From: Cordilura impudica
Lineage: Eukaryota; Arthropoda; Insecta; Diptera; Scathophagidae
Direction of reading: 5' to 3'
Assembly (NCBI GenBank): GCA_963682025.1
Contig: CAVMKG010000281.1
Coordinates: 310,001 to 374,000 of the forward strand
Length of the DNA: 64,000 nucleotides
A program made the position numbers and the translations under genes. Position 1 is the stretch's first letter. Each line of letters starts with the position of its first letter. Under the pieces are notes generated by a model that worked only from the letters and a program-made list of their open reading frames with translations, was not told the DNA's origin and made no database searches. Below, piece after piece: positions 22,641-34,084 of this stretch.

Positions 22641-25600
22641 CACAAAAGTTTCACCCTCCCAACCATGACCATATTATGAAGAGCCTGTCGTATCGTACAT
22701 GGTCCCATTAATGCACTTTATCCGCTCAAGCCGCTAGAAATTTCAACCAAAACTTTTTAAGGATTCATTCCAAAATATTTAAATTTATTGATTGAGTAAT
22801 TTTAAAATCCAGAATAACCAAAATTATTAACTCTAATTAAATCTAACTTATTTCTAGATAAATGAAGTGAGCTACAAGGAAAAATTTAGCAAGAATAGTC
22901 ATGACTTAAAATTCAAAAAGAAATATGAAAAAAAATTAATAAAAAAAATTTGGTGCATACATAAATTACAACCAACCTGATACCATTTAAATAAACTAAT
23001 ATGAAAAGTTTGAATAAAAGTAGAAAAAAAAAATTCAGAGGGTGAAGCCGATTTCAATAAATGAACTTTCAACATTTGACGAAATAAAGAATTCATTCTT
23101 TTAATCTACAGAAAAAATTATATTTATATTAAATTCATCACAATTATTTATAGCCAGGGGAACGAATGGAATTGAAATTAGTAATATCCCGTTAGAATTT
23201 CGTATATATTTTATAATTAATTTAATAAAATGAATTTGTAGTTGACAGCCTTGTTTTTAAACAACGATTTGGGTATCAAAATAGAGGATTTTAAATTGCC
23301 CATAATTTGCTGTTATTAGATTTCAACAATAATTACCAGAACTTGCATAAATGTTTATCGATCGCTATCTCACTAACAGAATTAATTCAGGTTTAACAGA
23401 GCGGCGTTTCTGTTCTTATGGTGTTGTTGACTGTTATTGTACATTATTTTTGTTTACAGAATAAATTCTAAGTTAGTGAACTCTAACGGTGGATAAATAC
23501 AAGTGGTTTGTAAAATAAAAATAAACGTAAATAAAAAACTTACATACATCAGCGTTTAATCCAACGATGAAAGATCTTTCATTGCTTAGACGATGATGAT
23601 GATGATTTAATGATGATGGCGATACTGTTGGGGAGTTTAGCAATTATTAATAAAGGGTTTTTCTTTTTTTCTCTTTTTTTTTAAGAAATAAAATATATAT
23701 ATTTATCAAAAATGATCAACATAAACGCGTTTTTACCGATATGGTAACATAGTCGACAATTTAAACTAGATGTCTTATTCGTTTTAACCTTTTTGTAACA
23801 CTTTATTTCTTTTGACAATACTTAAGCTACACGATTGTTTTTTTTTTTTTACATTTTCGTTTTTAGTAAATTACATGTTGGTGATAAACATTTTTTTTAC
23901 ATTATAATTTTTAATTAAAAAAATACAAATTTATATCAAAGTTGCTGTTGTACGAATAGTTCACGGTAAAACCCGAGTTTTTTATCGAATGTAGCAGGGA
24001 ACAATTATAATTTTATAAAGCTATGTATTCTTCCTCACTTCATTTATATATAAGTACATTTATTAATTACAACTTTTTCTTTTTTTTAACTACCACATTA
24101 TACCGCTTTTGCATGTTTTTTGTTATTTTTTTTTCTAGCGATGCTATAGAAATCTACATGTGAATCAAATTAGATATGACAATTTTGCTAATAAAGGTTA
24201 TGTTGATCTGTTTTTTTCTTATTGGATTCGTTCTTGGATTTTAAGTGTCGTTTTAGGTTTTAAGGTTGTCCTCTAGACAAATCATATATCTCTATATAAA
24301 AATTTTGCTTTACACTTTCACTTGTAGCTTTGCAATAATTTTATGTTTGTTAAATATTCAGTTTTATGCCCTTTTCTGTTTTAGGATGAAAATGTGTTTA
24401 ATTTGACATCTTTTTAATATTCCAACAACTTTTCTATTAATTTTCCTTAAATTTTTCACTGAAACAAATACATTTCACTATTTTTACTGCTTTCCCACAG
24501 CTGGTATGAAAGATTTCGGGTTTCTCTGGGGTTTTTCGTTCCCAAAAAGAATTTATTAAAATCAATGACTGTTTTTTTTCAGAATTTCCACACTGTTGAC
24601 CACAGAGCCTACTTTTTAGAAGAAGCCCTTGTTACATATGCATATGAAAAAATCGTAATCTTTGTTCCCGGTACGCTGTAATCGTAGGGGAAAAAAAGGT
24701 TTTAAGGTGTTGATTTGACCATGTTTATGTCTTTTTTTCTAGTTACCTGTTTTATAATATTCGGGGGTGATGAGGTATAAATGGCGTTTGCTGACACATC
24801 TTTATATGAATAAATTCCTTATTTGCGGGAATGGCAGTATGGTTTCGTATGAAATTCAAAATTTTATTCTGATGAAAAAACTATTTATTTTTCATTAAGA
24901 AGGAAAGTTGGACAACGACTTGAACAAACATTTTAACTCACTTTTTAGTGGGAACTCAAAATATCCTCGAAAGGAAATCAAAACTTTCAATAACGAAAAA
25001 CTATTTTTTCTTTTCCTCTTGGAATTTAGTTGCTTTCTTTATAAAAGAAATAAAAGTTACAAAAAAATGAAAATTAAGCAAATTAAAGAAGAAGAAAATA
25101 ATAAGAGACTATTGTAAATTCAAACTTACATTTATTTTATAAAATTGACAGGGTCGATGATTGAAGAAACGTGATGTTGATGTTTAGAAAATAAGGAAGA
25201 TATTTCCTCGTGATAAGCCTTTTATACCCCAAAACGATGGAATTATTTTCCATTTGGAAAGTTTGCGTTAATTCAGCACTAATATAAACATAAATAAAAG
25301 GGTACTTACACCTACAAACTACGCAAATGTAAGGGTTTTACACTGCATTATCTACTTACAACAGGGTGTAAAGCCTTCAAAGTAGGATGCCTAAAATATC
25401 TATCCTCAAGTTAAAAAAAAATAATCAAACTATAAGGAGAAACATTCAACAAAGAATTTTCCGGCCACAGGCGCCCCTACAAACCCTTACTAGAAATCCT
25501 GCTACTGTTTCCGAATATTGTATTTAGATGTGCTGCAATTTTAATAATAACAATAATTTTGCTGTTGGTGAACTATTAATTGAAAAAACTCGAACACTTT

Positions 25601-26080
25601 CCATACAACTATATGAAAATATACACTTCGTTGCAATTTGGCATTGATTTACAAAAAATTTTCAAGGCATACATGATACTTTGTTCCTTTTAAAGTTAAA
25701 AATATGAGGATAATACGTATTTAAAAATTTAAAGTAAGCGGGCAAAAATGTGGCTCCATTAATAGAGAAAAATTTGAAATTTTTAAGAAAAGTGATTGGG
25801 ATAACTTTACTGAAAATTTTCCAATAAGTTTGAAATTCGTTAGTTTTTACTACTTAAGCTACGCTTCGGCTCAAGTACCTCATTTGCTCCTCGACTTCCA
25901 CTAGTAGCGCGAGTACTACCTAGAGCTTGACCATAGGCCCCGTGACCTAGACGGGGAACAATAATTCAGTCTCCGTTTTGCCAAAAATTATGGGTGGTTT
26001 TCGTTTTATTATTTGCCGCAAATGTGCAGCGTTGATGTTTTGCCGCTACAGTCATTAAATTATAAACTGCGCTCCTGAAA
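22641..26080. other. AT-rich spacer without recognisable gene
   Basis: About 3.4 kb with no motif-supported coding region. It has a small GAT microsatellite (about 23591-23625, TGATGATGATGATGATTTAATGATGATGG) and T-rich runs near 23665 and 23840. A relatively GC-rich patch at 25855-25965 contains CCCGTGACCTAGACGGGG; I checked it for tRNA structure and found none. A 69-residue Lys-rich frame at 24908-25117 has no supporting evidence. Confidence 0.5.
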
Positions 26081-26636
26081 CTGCCATAAAAATATTTTAA
26101 AAAAGTTGCTCAAAAATATAAATCAAATACGATTATTCTGTTACTTTTTTACTTTTTCTTAATGCTAGTATTTTAATTGAAAATCTTTAAAAAGGTAATA
26201 TATGTGTTTTTAAGGCTTGAAAAATATAAAAATAAATCTTATATGTTTCTTAAATAAAATGTACAATAACCATGAAACTTTTATATTTTGCTAAACCCTC
26301 AAGGATTGTTTCATTCTTTTACACTCTAACATTAAATGTTAGCTTAACACATTTTAGCAGAAAGTGTTAAAAGTTATAGAATAGCCACATAAATTTATCA
26401 TTTTATTACCTTTTTTCAAGAAGATTTGTGTTTGTTCTTGAAAAATTTTCAACAACTTTTTAATTACTTAGCTAAAGCTCCAAGCTTGTAGCATTTATGT
26501 AAAGTGCTGACCACACATTATATAGTGTAACAGTTATATTGGGGGTTGTGAAATTCCAAGTCTGGGAGATATTAATACGCCAGAAAAGTAAAACTTCCAA
26601 AGGGTTTGGCGTTTTCATTATATATTTATATATATA
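26080..26636 (+). repeat. Old dispersed repeat D, copy 1
   Basis: Diverged but colinear with about 50260-50640: CATGAAACTTTTATATTTTG then CTAA-CCT, AACATTAAA, AGTGTTAAAAGTTAT, ATAAATTTATCAT, GATTTGTGTTTGT, TTACTTAGCTA, and GAAATTCCAAGTC-GG. Non-coding. The right boundary here is the Helitron at 26637. Related 3' pieces (AAACAAACATC, GGCTACAG, CCGAAAATGTTCCA) lie at 27215-27350, 32830-32940 and 37255-37430. Confidence 0.6.
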
Positions 26637-27057
26637 CTAGCTGAGTCCGGTCCGCGTTGCTGGCCCGAAGAAAACATCTGGATTTTATATTGCATCTAAA
26701 TTTTAATACCGAGTGTCGGGCAAAAGTAAAGCACGATTTGATAATATTATGAATATGACTGAAAAAAAATATACGTTTTCTTGAATATTTTAACACCAGC
26801 GCCACCTACAGGTGAAAAACTTTGTCACCAACTTTAGTTTTATGTACATGATATATGTTGCGAATTTGAGCTAAATTGGACCGTAAATAAATTTTTAGGG
26901 AAAATCTCGACCCCAGCGCCACCTATCGGGTACAAAAAAAAGTTATGCAAATCGGACAACCAAAGGAACATATGGTACGAATACGAAGTCGCTAGCATTA
27001 GTGGTTCAGCAGTTATTAGAGTACCAACATACGCACCAACGTTTTTATATATTAAGA
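26637..27057 (-). mobile_element. Second Helitron family, 421-bp non-autonomous copy
   Basis: On the minus strand the element starts A|TCTTAATATATAAAAACG and ends with a GC-rich hairpin region (GGGCCAGCAACGCGGACCGG) followed by ACTCAGCTAG|T. These are Helitron ends, with the CAGCTAG terminus seen in many animal Helitrons and insertion between A and T. The interior has two copies of CCAGCGCCACCTA about 120 bp apart. No coding region. Its ends differ from family H, so it is a separate lineage. Confidence 0.88.
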
Positions 27058-27066
27058 TTTTATGTT

Positions 27067-27231
27067 GATGTTTGTTTGCTTAGTTTGCTTAGGAATTAAA
27101 CAACAAAACATCACAGAAAATATGGAGCGTATGATGAATAGAATTTTGTTGTTGTTTAATAATTCATCATACGCTCCATAGTTATTCTGATGTTATCTTT
27201 TATTCCACAGCAAACTCAGCAAACAAACATC
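27067..27231. repeat. Long palindrome (fold-back MITE-like)
   Basis: Arms 27067-27139 and 27162-27231 pair with small gaps. The innermost 18 bp (ATGGAGCGTATGATGAAT and its complement) match perfectly and the outer 14 bp (GATGTTTGTTTGCT) match perfectly too. The loop is about 22 bp. It abuts the Helitron on its right. A single-stranded transcript would fold into a hairpin of about 70 bp. Confidence 0.85.
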
Positions 27232-28737
27232 GAGATAAGGGAAAAATTTAAAAGGCTACAGAAAAAAGTTTGGGGATTTACTTTACTGACTTTGTAGTTT
27301 CCCTCTGACTTAAAATATCTGATCCCGAAAATGTTCCATGGTGTTATTTAATTCTTTTATTATTAAAAGCTTCAATATTAATATCAATTTTATAAATTTC
27401 TAAATGAATTTTTTTAAAGAACTATAACTCATGTAAAAAATTTTGAGAGTTTCAGTATAAATGAAAGACAGCAACTCTTAAACAAACCCAAAACCTTAAC
27501 AAAAAAGATAAAAACTAAAGACAGCAAAATTTATTTGATGACCCTACTTTCTTTGTGCTAGTGACACAGTAAGAGACCGGAACAAAAAAAATTAATGTTA
27601 CATGTTCGGCTTTCCTGAAGCGTTTAACAACCTAGAAAACAAATTTATAAACAAATTAAATAAATTCGTAAAATAGTACGAAAATACATATTTGAGGAAA
27701 AACAGGTAAAACAAATTTGTTAAACACCTAGTAGACTTTTAAAAATTATAGGTTTAAAAAAAATTTAGATTTTGTTTTAGTGAATTTAAGTTCAAATATT
27801 TTCCAAGTAAAAAAAATCTTTATATAGAAAATTTATAAGTTTTTTTTTAAATTTTTAACTTTCTACGTGAGCTTAAAATTTTCGCACCTGCAGATTGTGG
27901 CCACATCCCTGTCTCTTCTTCAAAAACTTTAAATAATTAAAAATCTAAAATTTTCAACATGATAATAAGGATTATAACTAAACAGCGCTAGCACCATTTT
28001 ATGAGCAAATCTAAACATTTTTTAATCCTTTAGAAACAGTGTTTAAATTTTTAATATTAAAACATTAGATAAATTCTCATCCTACAAAAACTTTTGCAAG
28101 GTGAAATTGTGAATAGAAAAACTAAGTGATTATTTTTTTTTTTTTTTTTGATAATAAATGCTATAATTTTTAATGGCCTATTCGACTGGCCTATTCGAAT
28201 GGCCTTTTTGATATTTGCAAAAATTTTAAAAGGCTGTAGCTATAATGATTATTGAACATTATTTCCATGTCTTGCAAACTTAATGACAAGCTTCTATGTA
28301 CAGGACAGAAGGCTTAAACAAATTTGTATCGCAATGTTTTCCTTTCCTAGTTTTACAAATCACGCAAATTATTTTAATTTGTATTAATTTTATAACCAAA
28401 AAATTTTACCAAAACGACCAACTGAAACTTATACATAGACATCGAAACCAACTAACAAACATAAAGCAATTAACAATAGGTGGAACCTTATATCAAAAAG
28501 ATACTTTACATAAAACTTCGAAACCTCAATTTGTAGTAGTAAGTTAATGAATTAGATCAAAACTTGACCCAACTTATTAACAAAAGTCGAGATTTTGACA
28601 AGGATTCATTTATTTTCATTTCTTTTGTATGACTTTTACATTTTTTCCTAATCTAGATGTTTGTTTGAGTAGTTTTTCAACTATAGTTCAAGAACCTGAT
28701 GATTTCTCATTACATTACGCATATGAGTTTTGAATCC

Positions 28738-29385
28738 CTCCGTGACTGTGCGTGACTTTGTGTGACAATCTTAAAATTAATCTTTGGACATAACAAGTCT
28801 ATGTACATATTTTCAGATAGATCGGATAAGGCAAATGGGGTTTAAATCACTCCGCGACTGTGCGTGACTATGTCAAAGTAAATCTTTTTTCACAGCAAGT
28901 CTATCGACAAAGTTTCAGATTGGTTGGATGAGGGGAAGTCCGAGTGACCATACATGACTGTGCGTGAGTAAGTCAAAGTTAAAGAATTATTAAGCGCGAC
29001 TTTCCGTGTCTATTTTAAAATTAATCTTTGTTCACAACAAGGCTACGGACAAAGTTTCAGATCAATCGGATGAGGCGGAGTGAGTTTTTAATCTCTCCGT
29101 GGGTGTGCATAACATCTCAAAGTTAATCTTTTTTCACAGCAAGTTTCAGATCGATCGGAAGAGGGAAAATTAGTTTTAAATATCTTCATGATTGTGCGTG
29201 ACCATGCGGGACTAAGTCAAAATTAATTTTTATTTCAGATCGATCGGATGGTGGGAAATGACATTTAGATCACACCGTGTCTGTGCGTGACTATGCGTGA
29301 CTATCTCAAAATTAATCAGTAGTCGCAACAAGACTATGGGCCACGTTTCAGATCAATTGGATAAGGGGAAATGGGATTGCCCCAC
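28738..29385 (+). repeat. Diverged tandem array, about 90-110 bp units
   Basis: Six or seven units share the order CCGTGACTGTGCGTGACTATG, TCAAAGTTAATCTTT, TTCACAGCAAG, CTATGGACAAAGTTTCAGAT, CGATCGGATGAGG and GGAAATG. Starts are near 28738, 28849, 28945, 29002 (partial), 29095, 29186 and 29272. It ends in a GACA microsatellite (29386-29410). A related stretch on the opposite strand is at 55060-55215. Units are diverged, so the array is old. Confidence 0.85.
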
Positions 29386-29410
29386 GACAGACAGATAAAC
29401 AGACAGACAG

Positions 29411-30439
29411 AATGATTTAAACGAAAGAGATTAAAAATAATAAACCTACGCCCAGGATATGTTATAGTGGCTTAAAGAAGTGGGAAGAAAAATTTTTTTT
29501 TCGATAAAATTAGCCGAAATTGATTTGCTGAAGCTATTTGCTGAAGAGAGAATTGGTTTTGCTGTATAGAAATGGAAAAATGCATGCTAAGTTATGGGAA
29601 AAAGCCTGTTAAGTCATGTGCATGTTTTTGTTTTTCCAAAAGATATTTTTATTTGCAGCTTTGAAAATCATTTTCCTTAACAGGCATTTTCCCATAATTT
29701 AGCAAGCATTTTCCCACTTTTACAACTTTAACCCTTTGCTGAATAATGAATTGGGAAGTGTCATCAATAATTCCGGAATTAATATAAGAAACTTGCTTAC
29801 ACGATATTTCGGTAGCAATAATTGTGATTTGCTCTTTGATCGTTCTAGCTAAAATATCATCCTTATTTTTAAAATATAAGAATATCAGAACATGTTTACA
29901 TGCAGTTTCTAACTAATTCGTCATCTGTCCAGCTTTTGCAGTTTCCAAAGATAATGAAAACTTGCTTCTGTTTTTTACGATGAGGACTTTGTCCAATTTG
30001 CGAAAAAAAATCCTTTGATCCAGTGTATTCTTTTGTAATCCTTCAACAGCATTCTTTCTTCTATCGCCATCTGGATATTTTTTTTGAAATCGAAATGTTT
30101 TCTATGGAAGTGGTGCTCCATATTACTGGATGTGATGTTATGAAGTCCCAAGTTACAATTCGACACTACGAATTCCCATTAACTTCACAAATACGGACTT
30201 CTCGGCCCACATTGTATTAAAATTTTTGTTTTTCTCAGCTTGTTTTTTATACTCATTTTGATGATTTCAGAAAAAAAATTTTTTTTTTTAAATTTAAACT
30301 GAAATAAGTTACCGAAAAAATTTATATATAAAATCTAATTTTATTTTACACAACCTTTTCACACGATATTTAGAAAAAAGTGCGTGCGTTGATAACTTAC
30401 AGTAAATTGTACATATGTATGCACATAATTTAAAAAACA
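29411..30439. other. Spacer with imperfect 41-bp inverted repeat and possible BED-finger fragment
   Basis: Arms 29573-29613 and 29676-29716 pair with a few mismatches (core TTATGGGAAAA, GCCTGTTAAG). On the minus strand 30190-29975 reads CNLGLHNITSSNMEHHFHRK then KHFDF and a basic helix. It resembles the second half of a BED-type zinc finger as found in hAT transposases (SSNMxxHxxxxH). The first Cys pair is not secure and frames break, so the coding call is weak. The remainder shows nothing recognisable. Confidence 0.35.
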
Positions 30440-30493
30440 AGTAAGAAAATTATGGTAGTTTTAGACCGACTATGCGATACCCAATACCACGCA

Positions 30494-30869
30494 TCTATAA
30501 TATTAATAGGCTAGGCGATTTCTTGTGACCGATGTTTTGTTCTACCGTTTTATCCCGATTTTGACCAGACGTACATTATTTAAAAGGTATTTCTTTTTAG
30601 GTGTTTTGCAGCTTTACAGATTTTTAAATTATTTTCTTTATTTTGAGTAAATTACATTTAAAATTGATATTAACACATACATAAAATTATACAATGCTAT
30701 GTGAGTGTTTATTAAATTTTTTAATGTGTTTGTAATAAAAGTGAGTTTGTTTTTGTGTTGATTTGTGAATTACGTATAATTGGTTAGCATACCTTTAGGG
30801 CCTTTATTTAATGAAAAAATAAAATTCCCTAGAATTTAGACTCGAATTTCGAGGGCTGGAATCTGCTAG
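30494..30869 (+). mobile_element. Helitron family H copy 4, inserted in repeat E
   Basis: Starts TCTATAATATTAATAGGC and ends CTCGAATTTCGAG hairpin, GGCTGGAATCTGCTAG. The flanking repeat E reads ...CCACGCA|TTTAGA..., so joining the flanks restores the repeat with insertion exactly between A and T and no duplication. About 376 bp, near full length for this family. Confidence 0.93.
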
Positions 30870-31225
30870 TTTAGATAATTGGTCTTAGGTCCTACTAATT
30901 GGGTGGAATTAGTAGGAATTTTATAATTTATGTTGCCTGCAGTTCTGAAAAAGTTCATATCAGATACTATATTTATATGTAGACTAATTTGAAAAGTAGC
31001 CGGATCCGGGCGACATTAAAAAGTTACTTATTTTTTGCAAAAACATACACAAAAGAATTTAAAGTCTGTGAAATAATTTTGTTTCTGATAGGTTTGAGTG
31101 AATATCAGGAAGCACCTTTATTTGGTACTATGACTGAGGGTTATTTTTGGACTACTAATGGTCCTACATCATATGGACATTTTTTAAATCGGATAAATTT
31201 AAAGTCGCGCCGAAAACCGCTATAA

Positions 31226-32105
31226 AATTTCAAGTGTATTTATATGGGGAAAATATGACTTTTTCTCAGATTTTACCAAAATTTTGTTCTGTAGTTTAAT
31301 TTTTCGACAAGTTGTTATATGAGTCGATATCACTACTAAGTTATCTTTCCAAGAAGCTATATTATTTCAAAATCGAATCAAACTAGCCAAGAAATAGCAA
31401 ATGCCCCAGACCTCTTTTCTGGCAAAACCCACTGTCATGAAATTTGACCGAAATTCTTTTAACTTTAAAAAATTAATTAAAGGAATCATTTTTTTTTTTT
31501 TTTGGTCTATATAGTTATAAGTACTCAGCTATGGAGCATTGTTTTATTACCCTGTTGCTAACTTATTGCGCAGTGAGAATGAAAACGGGAAATTTTTCTA
31601 TAAAATTTTAAAAACTGCTTTTTTAAGTTTTAAAAAATTTTCTTAAACAAAATTTAAAAAAATGGATCTGGCACCTTAAGGTTTTGTTACGTACATATTA
31701 GAGATTAACAGTGTGAATTTTTAAGTAAGTTCCTGTGTTAGAAATTTGTTTAAAGAATTTTTTTTGTGGATTTCGAGAAAAATTAGATTTTTGTGAAATA
31801 TTCAGTAAATGTACTCTTTCTAAATACTTTGTATCAAAAATTTATTAGTTTTCTACTTTTAAATGTCATATTTTATCTTAACAGCAAAGGGTTTCGGAAA
31901 AATATAATATGACCCCATTAGCCCTTTTGGACTTGGGGTGACATATGACCTCAAGCAAATAAAAGACAACCTCTTCCAAAAATTCTAATATTTTGTTCCC
32001 AAATTTCACATTCATTAGTTTTATATAGAAAGGAAACAACTTGGTCCCCGACACTCCAAAAGCCGCATTTTCATTTTTAAGGACCACTCTTATATACACA
32101 CAAAC
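31226..32105 (-). repeat. Dispersed repeat A, copy 3 (reverse), inserted in repeat E
   Basis: Reverse-complement match to copies 1 and 2: CCAAGAAATAGCAAATGCCCC, ACTTATTGCGCAGTGAGA, TTTTAAAAAATTTTCTTAAAC, TAACAGTGTGAATTT, CCCCATTAGCCCTTTTGGAC and a final TATATACACACAAACC. Repeat E sequence stops at about 31225 and resumes at about 32106, which gives this element's length (about 880 bp) and approximate ends. Confidence 0.8.
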
Positions 32106-32610
32106 CTAATTTGGCCGAGATCTGTATAATAATTTGAATCTGATGGCATTTAAGTCAATCTCTTAGGAGTAATGTGCATGGGGACTAGGTCTGACCATGC
32201 ACCGATTTTCGCCAATTTCAATAGCGTTTGTCCTATGGGTTGTTAGCTCATATGCCAAATTTCATCAAAATATGTGACCTTCTACGAGAAAAGGGACGTA
32301 GTGTGTGAAAATTAAGTTTTGAGAAAAGTTAAAGTTTAAAGTTTCTACACCCTTTTAGGTACCAGAATCCACCGTTTTTGACACAACCCGTTTTTTGACA
32401 CACTAGATCCCTTTTATCGGAGAAGGTTACATATAACATTATTTGCGACCTGTATTTTAATAACAAGGTTTACGTGGCCACACAGACGCAGAATGAGATG
32501 GACGGATATCGCCAAATCGAATCATAAAGTAATTCTCAGAAAGTAGTCCTGAGTCGATCGGAATAATAAAAGATGTCTCTAGGTCATATATTTTGCTGCT
32601 GACAAACATC

Positions 32611-33717
32611 GCAAGCTAACTTTTATGAATTTGAAAATGTACATTACAACATGCATGTAAATCTTAAATTTGAATTTTCAAACAGTGTTAGTTAAGAGCA
32701 TACCTCGAACTTAAAAACACAATTTATCAACAGTGTTATTCAGGTACCGTGTTAGTTTCATTTAATAAAAATATGTCGTATTTGGGAATAAAAATTTTAA
32801 ATTTGACTAAATTTTAAAATTAATTTTGTATATATAATAAGAGCCACATATATTCCGGTAAAGACTCATATGCTCCCCATCCCCTATCCCAGGCAATGAC
32901 CCCGAAAATATTCCACAGTTCAATTAGGAAAATTATTTTAAAACGACGTTTTTGGTTTTAATTTTTTAAAAAGTCAGTGTATAAGAATTAATAATTTTTA
33001 ATTAATATAATCTATAATTCACAAAAAAATATATAATTATTAATTTATTATTTAATGCTAATTGTTTGTTTTAATTCTTATATTTTTATACTGAAAATAT
33101 TGCATCAAAATTGCTCTACAATAATAAGTACTTACCTAATGCTCATGAATGTTATTGTTGGTCTTCCTCATTCTTTGCCGGACTTGCTTTTATTATACAC
33201 GTATGTGCTTGTTTTGTTGTTGTTTTTTTTTTTTTTTGTTTTTTTTTTTGTGTGTGTTTATGTGCTGTAATGGTGGTCATTTCATTTAACGGTTATTGGC
33301 TGTTTCAGCCAAGATCTGCTATCAGTTTTTCTGTATTCATGCCATTTCTGTTGTTAGTCATTGAATGACGAAATAATGTTTTTTAATTAAATTCTTTTTT
33401 TTTTTTATTCTGAAATATAAAATTACTTTATTGAAATATAAATTTATTATAATATCAAGCATATAATTTTCCCTATTTTTGAGTCTGTGTGCGTGGGTGT
33501 TTGCTTGTGTTGACCATTAACACTTGCAGCACTTAAAAATAATATAATAAAAAAAAAATGTGTGTGTACATTTAAAAGTATACAAACGAATGAAAATAAT
33601 AATGAGCAATAATAATACCAATATAATTATAATTAATAAGAAAACAAAGCAGAGCAAAATAAAATTATAAATAAAAAGGGCGCAATTTTAATTTACCAAG
33701 AAAAATCAACCACCACA
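32611..33717. other. AT-rich region upstream of the host-like exon
   Basis: It contains a short D-type repeat fragment (about 32830-32940). From about 33200 it contains T/GT-rich tracts, poly-T runs and GTGTGTG stretches that often occur in fly 5' flanks and UTRs. The segment 33640-33717 is A-rich and leads directly to the exon's ATG. I could not define a transcription start; ACACTTGCAG|CAC at about 33527 could be a 3' splice site of a UTR exon but has a poor pyrimidine tract. Confidence 0.4.
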
Positions 33718-34078
33718 ATGTCCAACACAGATACAACGTCCTTGTTATCGCCAACTTATTATCGGCGTTCTCTAGTGCCCGGTACAGCGAGTCAAGTTCA
33801 TAATACGGTGTTGACTTCATCGGAAAATTCTCCAACTGCATCTACGACCATATACAAGGGTTTACCGCAACAGCAGGTGTCACTGCCTGCCACCACCACA
33901 TCATATGTTAAAGCCACCTCTGCGGGCGCGACATTAAATAAATCATCTTCTTGTCCTGACTCTCCCATACGACGAGTTTCTTCGAGTTTGAAAAACTCAG
34001 CCGTGGGATTGGCTACAAGGTTTTTCAACAAATGTCGCGCAGCAACATTTACGGTAGATGGGGCTACTTATACAATAG
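33718..34078 (+). CDS. Probable host gene, first coding exon (120 codons plus 1 base)
   Basis: The ATG sits in a strong fly-type context (CCACCACAATG). The frame codes for a Ser/Thr-rich, probably disordered N-terminus (LLSPTYYRRSL, a PATTTSYVK region, SSCPDSPIRRVSSSLK with possible phosphorylation sites). It then becomes more ordered: AVGLATRFFNKCRAATFTVD then GATYTI. The exon ends at a perfect donor, ATAG|GTAAGT, in phase 1; beyond it the frame runs into ordinary AT-rich DNA. Base composition is far less AT-biased than the flanks and carries no transposon motif. I do not recognise the protein. Later exons must lie right of the window or in parts I could not recognise. Confidence 0.75.
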
Positions 34079-34084
34079 GTAAGT
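34079..34084 (+). other. 5' splice donor GTAAGT
   Basis: The six bases match the metazoan donor consensus exactly and mark the end of the host-like exon. They support an intron that extends rightwards, perhaps through the rest of the window. Confidence 0.7.

Larger units (their letters stand above)
30440..32610 (+). repeat. INE-1/DINE-1-like repeat E, copy split by two insertions
   Basis: Three pieces, in order, match the intact copy at 40843-41610. 30440-30493 ends ACCGACTATGCGATACCC-AATACCACGCA. 30870-31225 has TTTAGATAATTGGTCTTAGG, GCCTGCAG, AAAAAGTTCATATC and ATAGGTTTGAGTGA. 32106-32610 has TTTCATCAAAATATG, a CACACAGACG motif, TCGATCGGAATAATAAAAGATG and GGTCATATATTTT. A Helitron separates the first two and repeat A (reverse) separates the last two. 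Confidence 0.85.

Noticed and set aside
24908..25117. 69-codon Lys/Glu-rich frame
   Set aside because: A-rich DNA yields Lys/Glu/Asn frames by chance; nothing else supports it.
25855..25965. GC-rich patch with CCCGTGACCTAGACGGGG as a tRNA or other RNA gene
   Set aside because: No A/B box or cloverleaf could be drawn; only a short hairpin is possible.
28738..29385. CRISPR-like array
   Set aside because: Units are diverged and contiguous without unique spacers, and the context is an animal genome.
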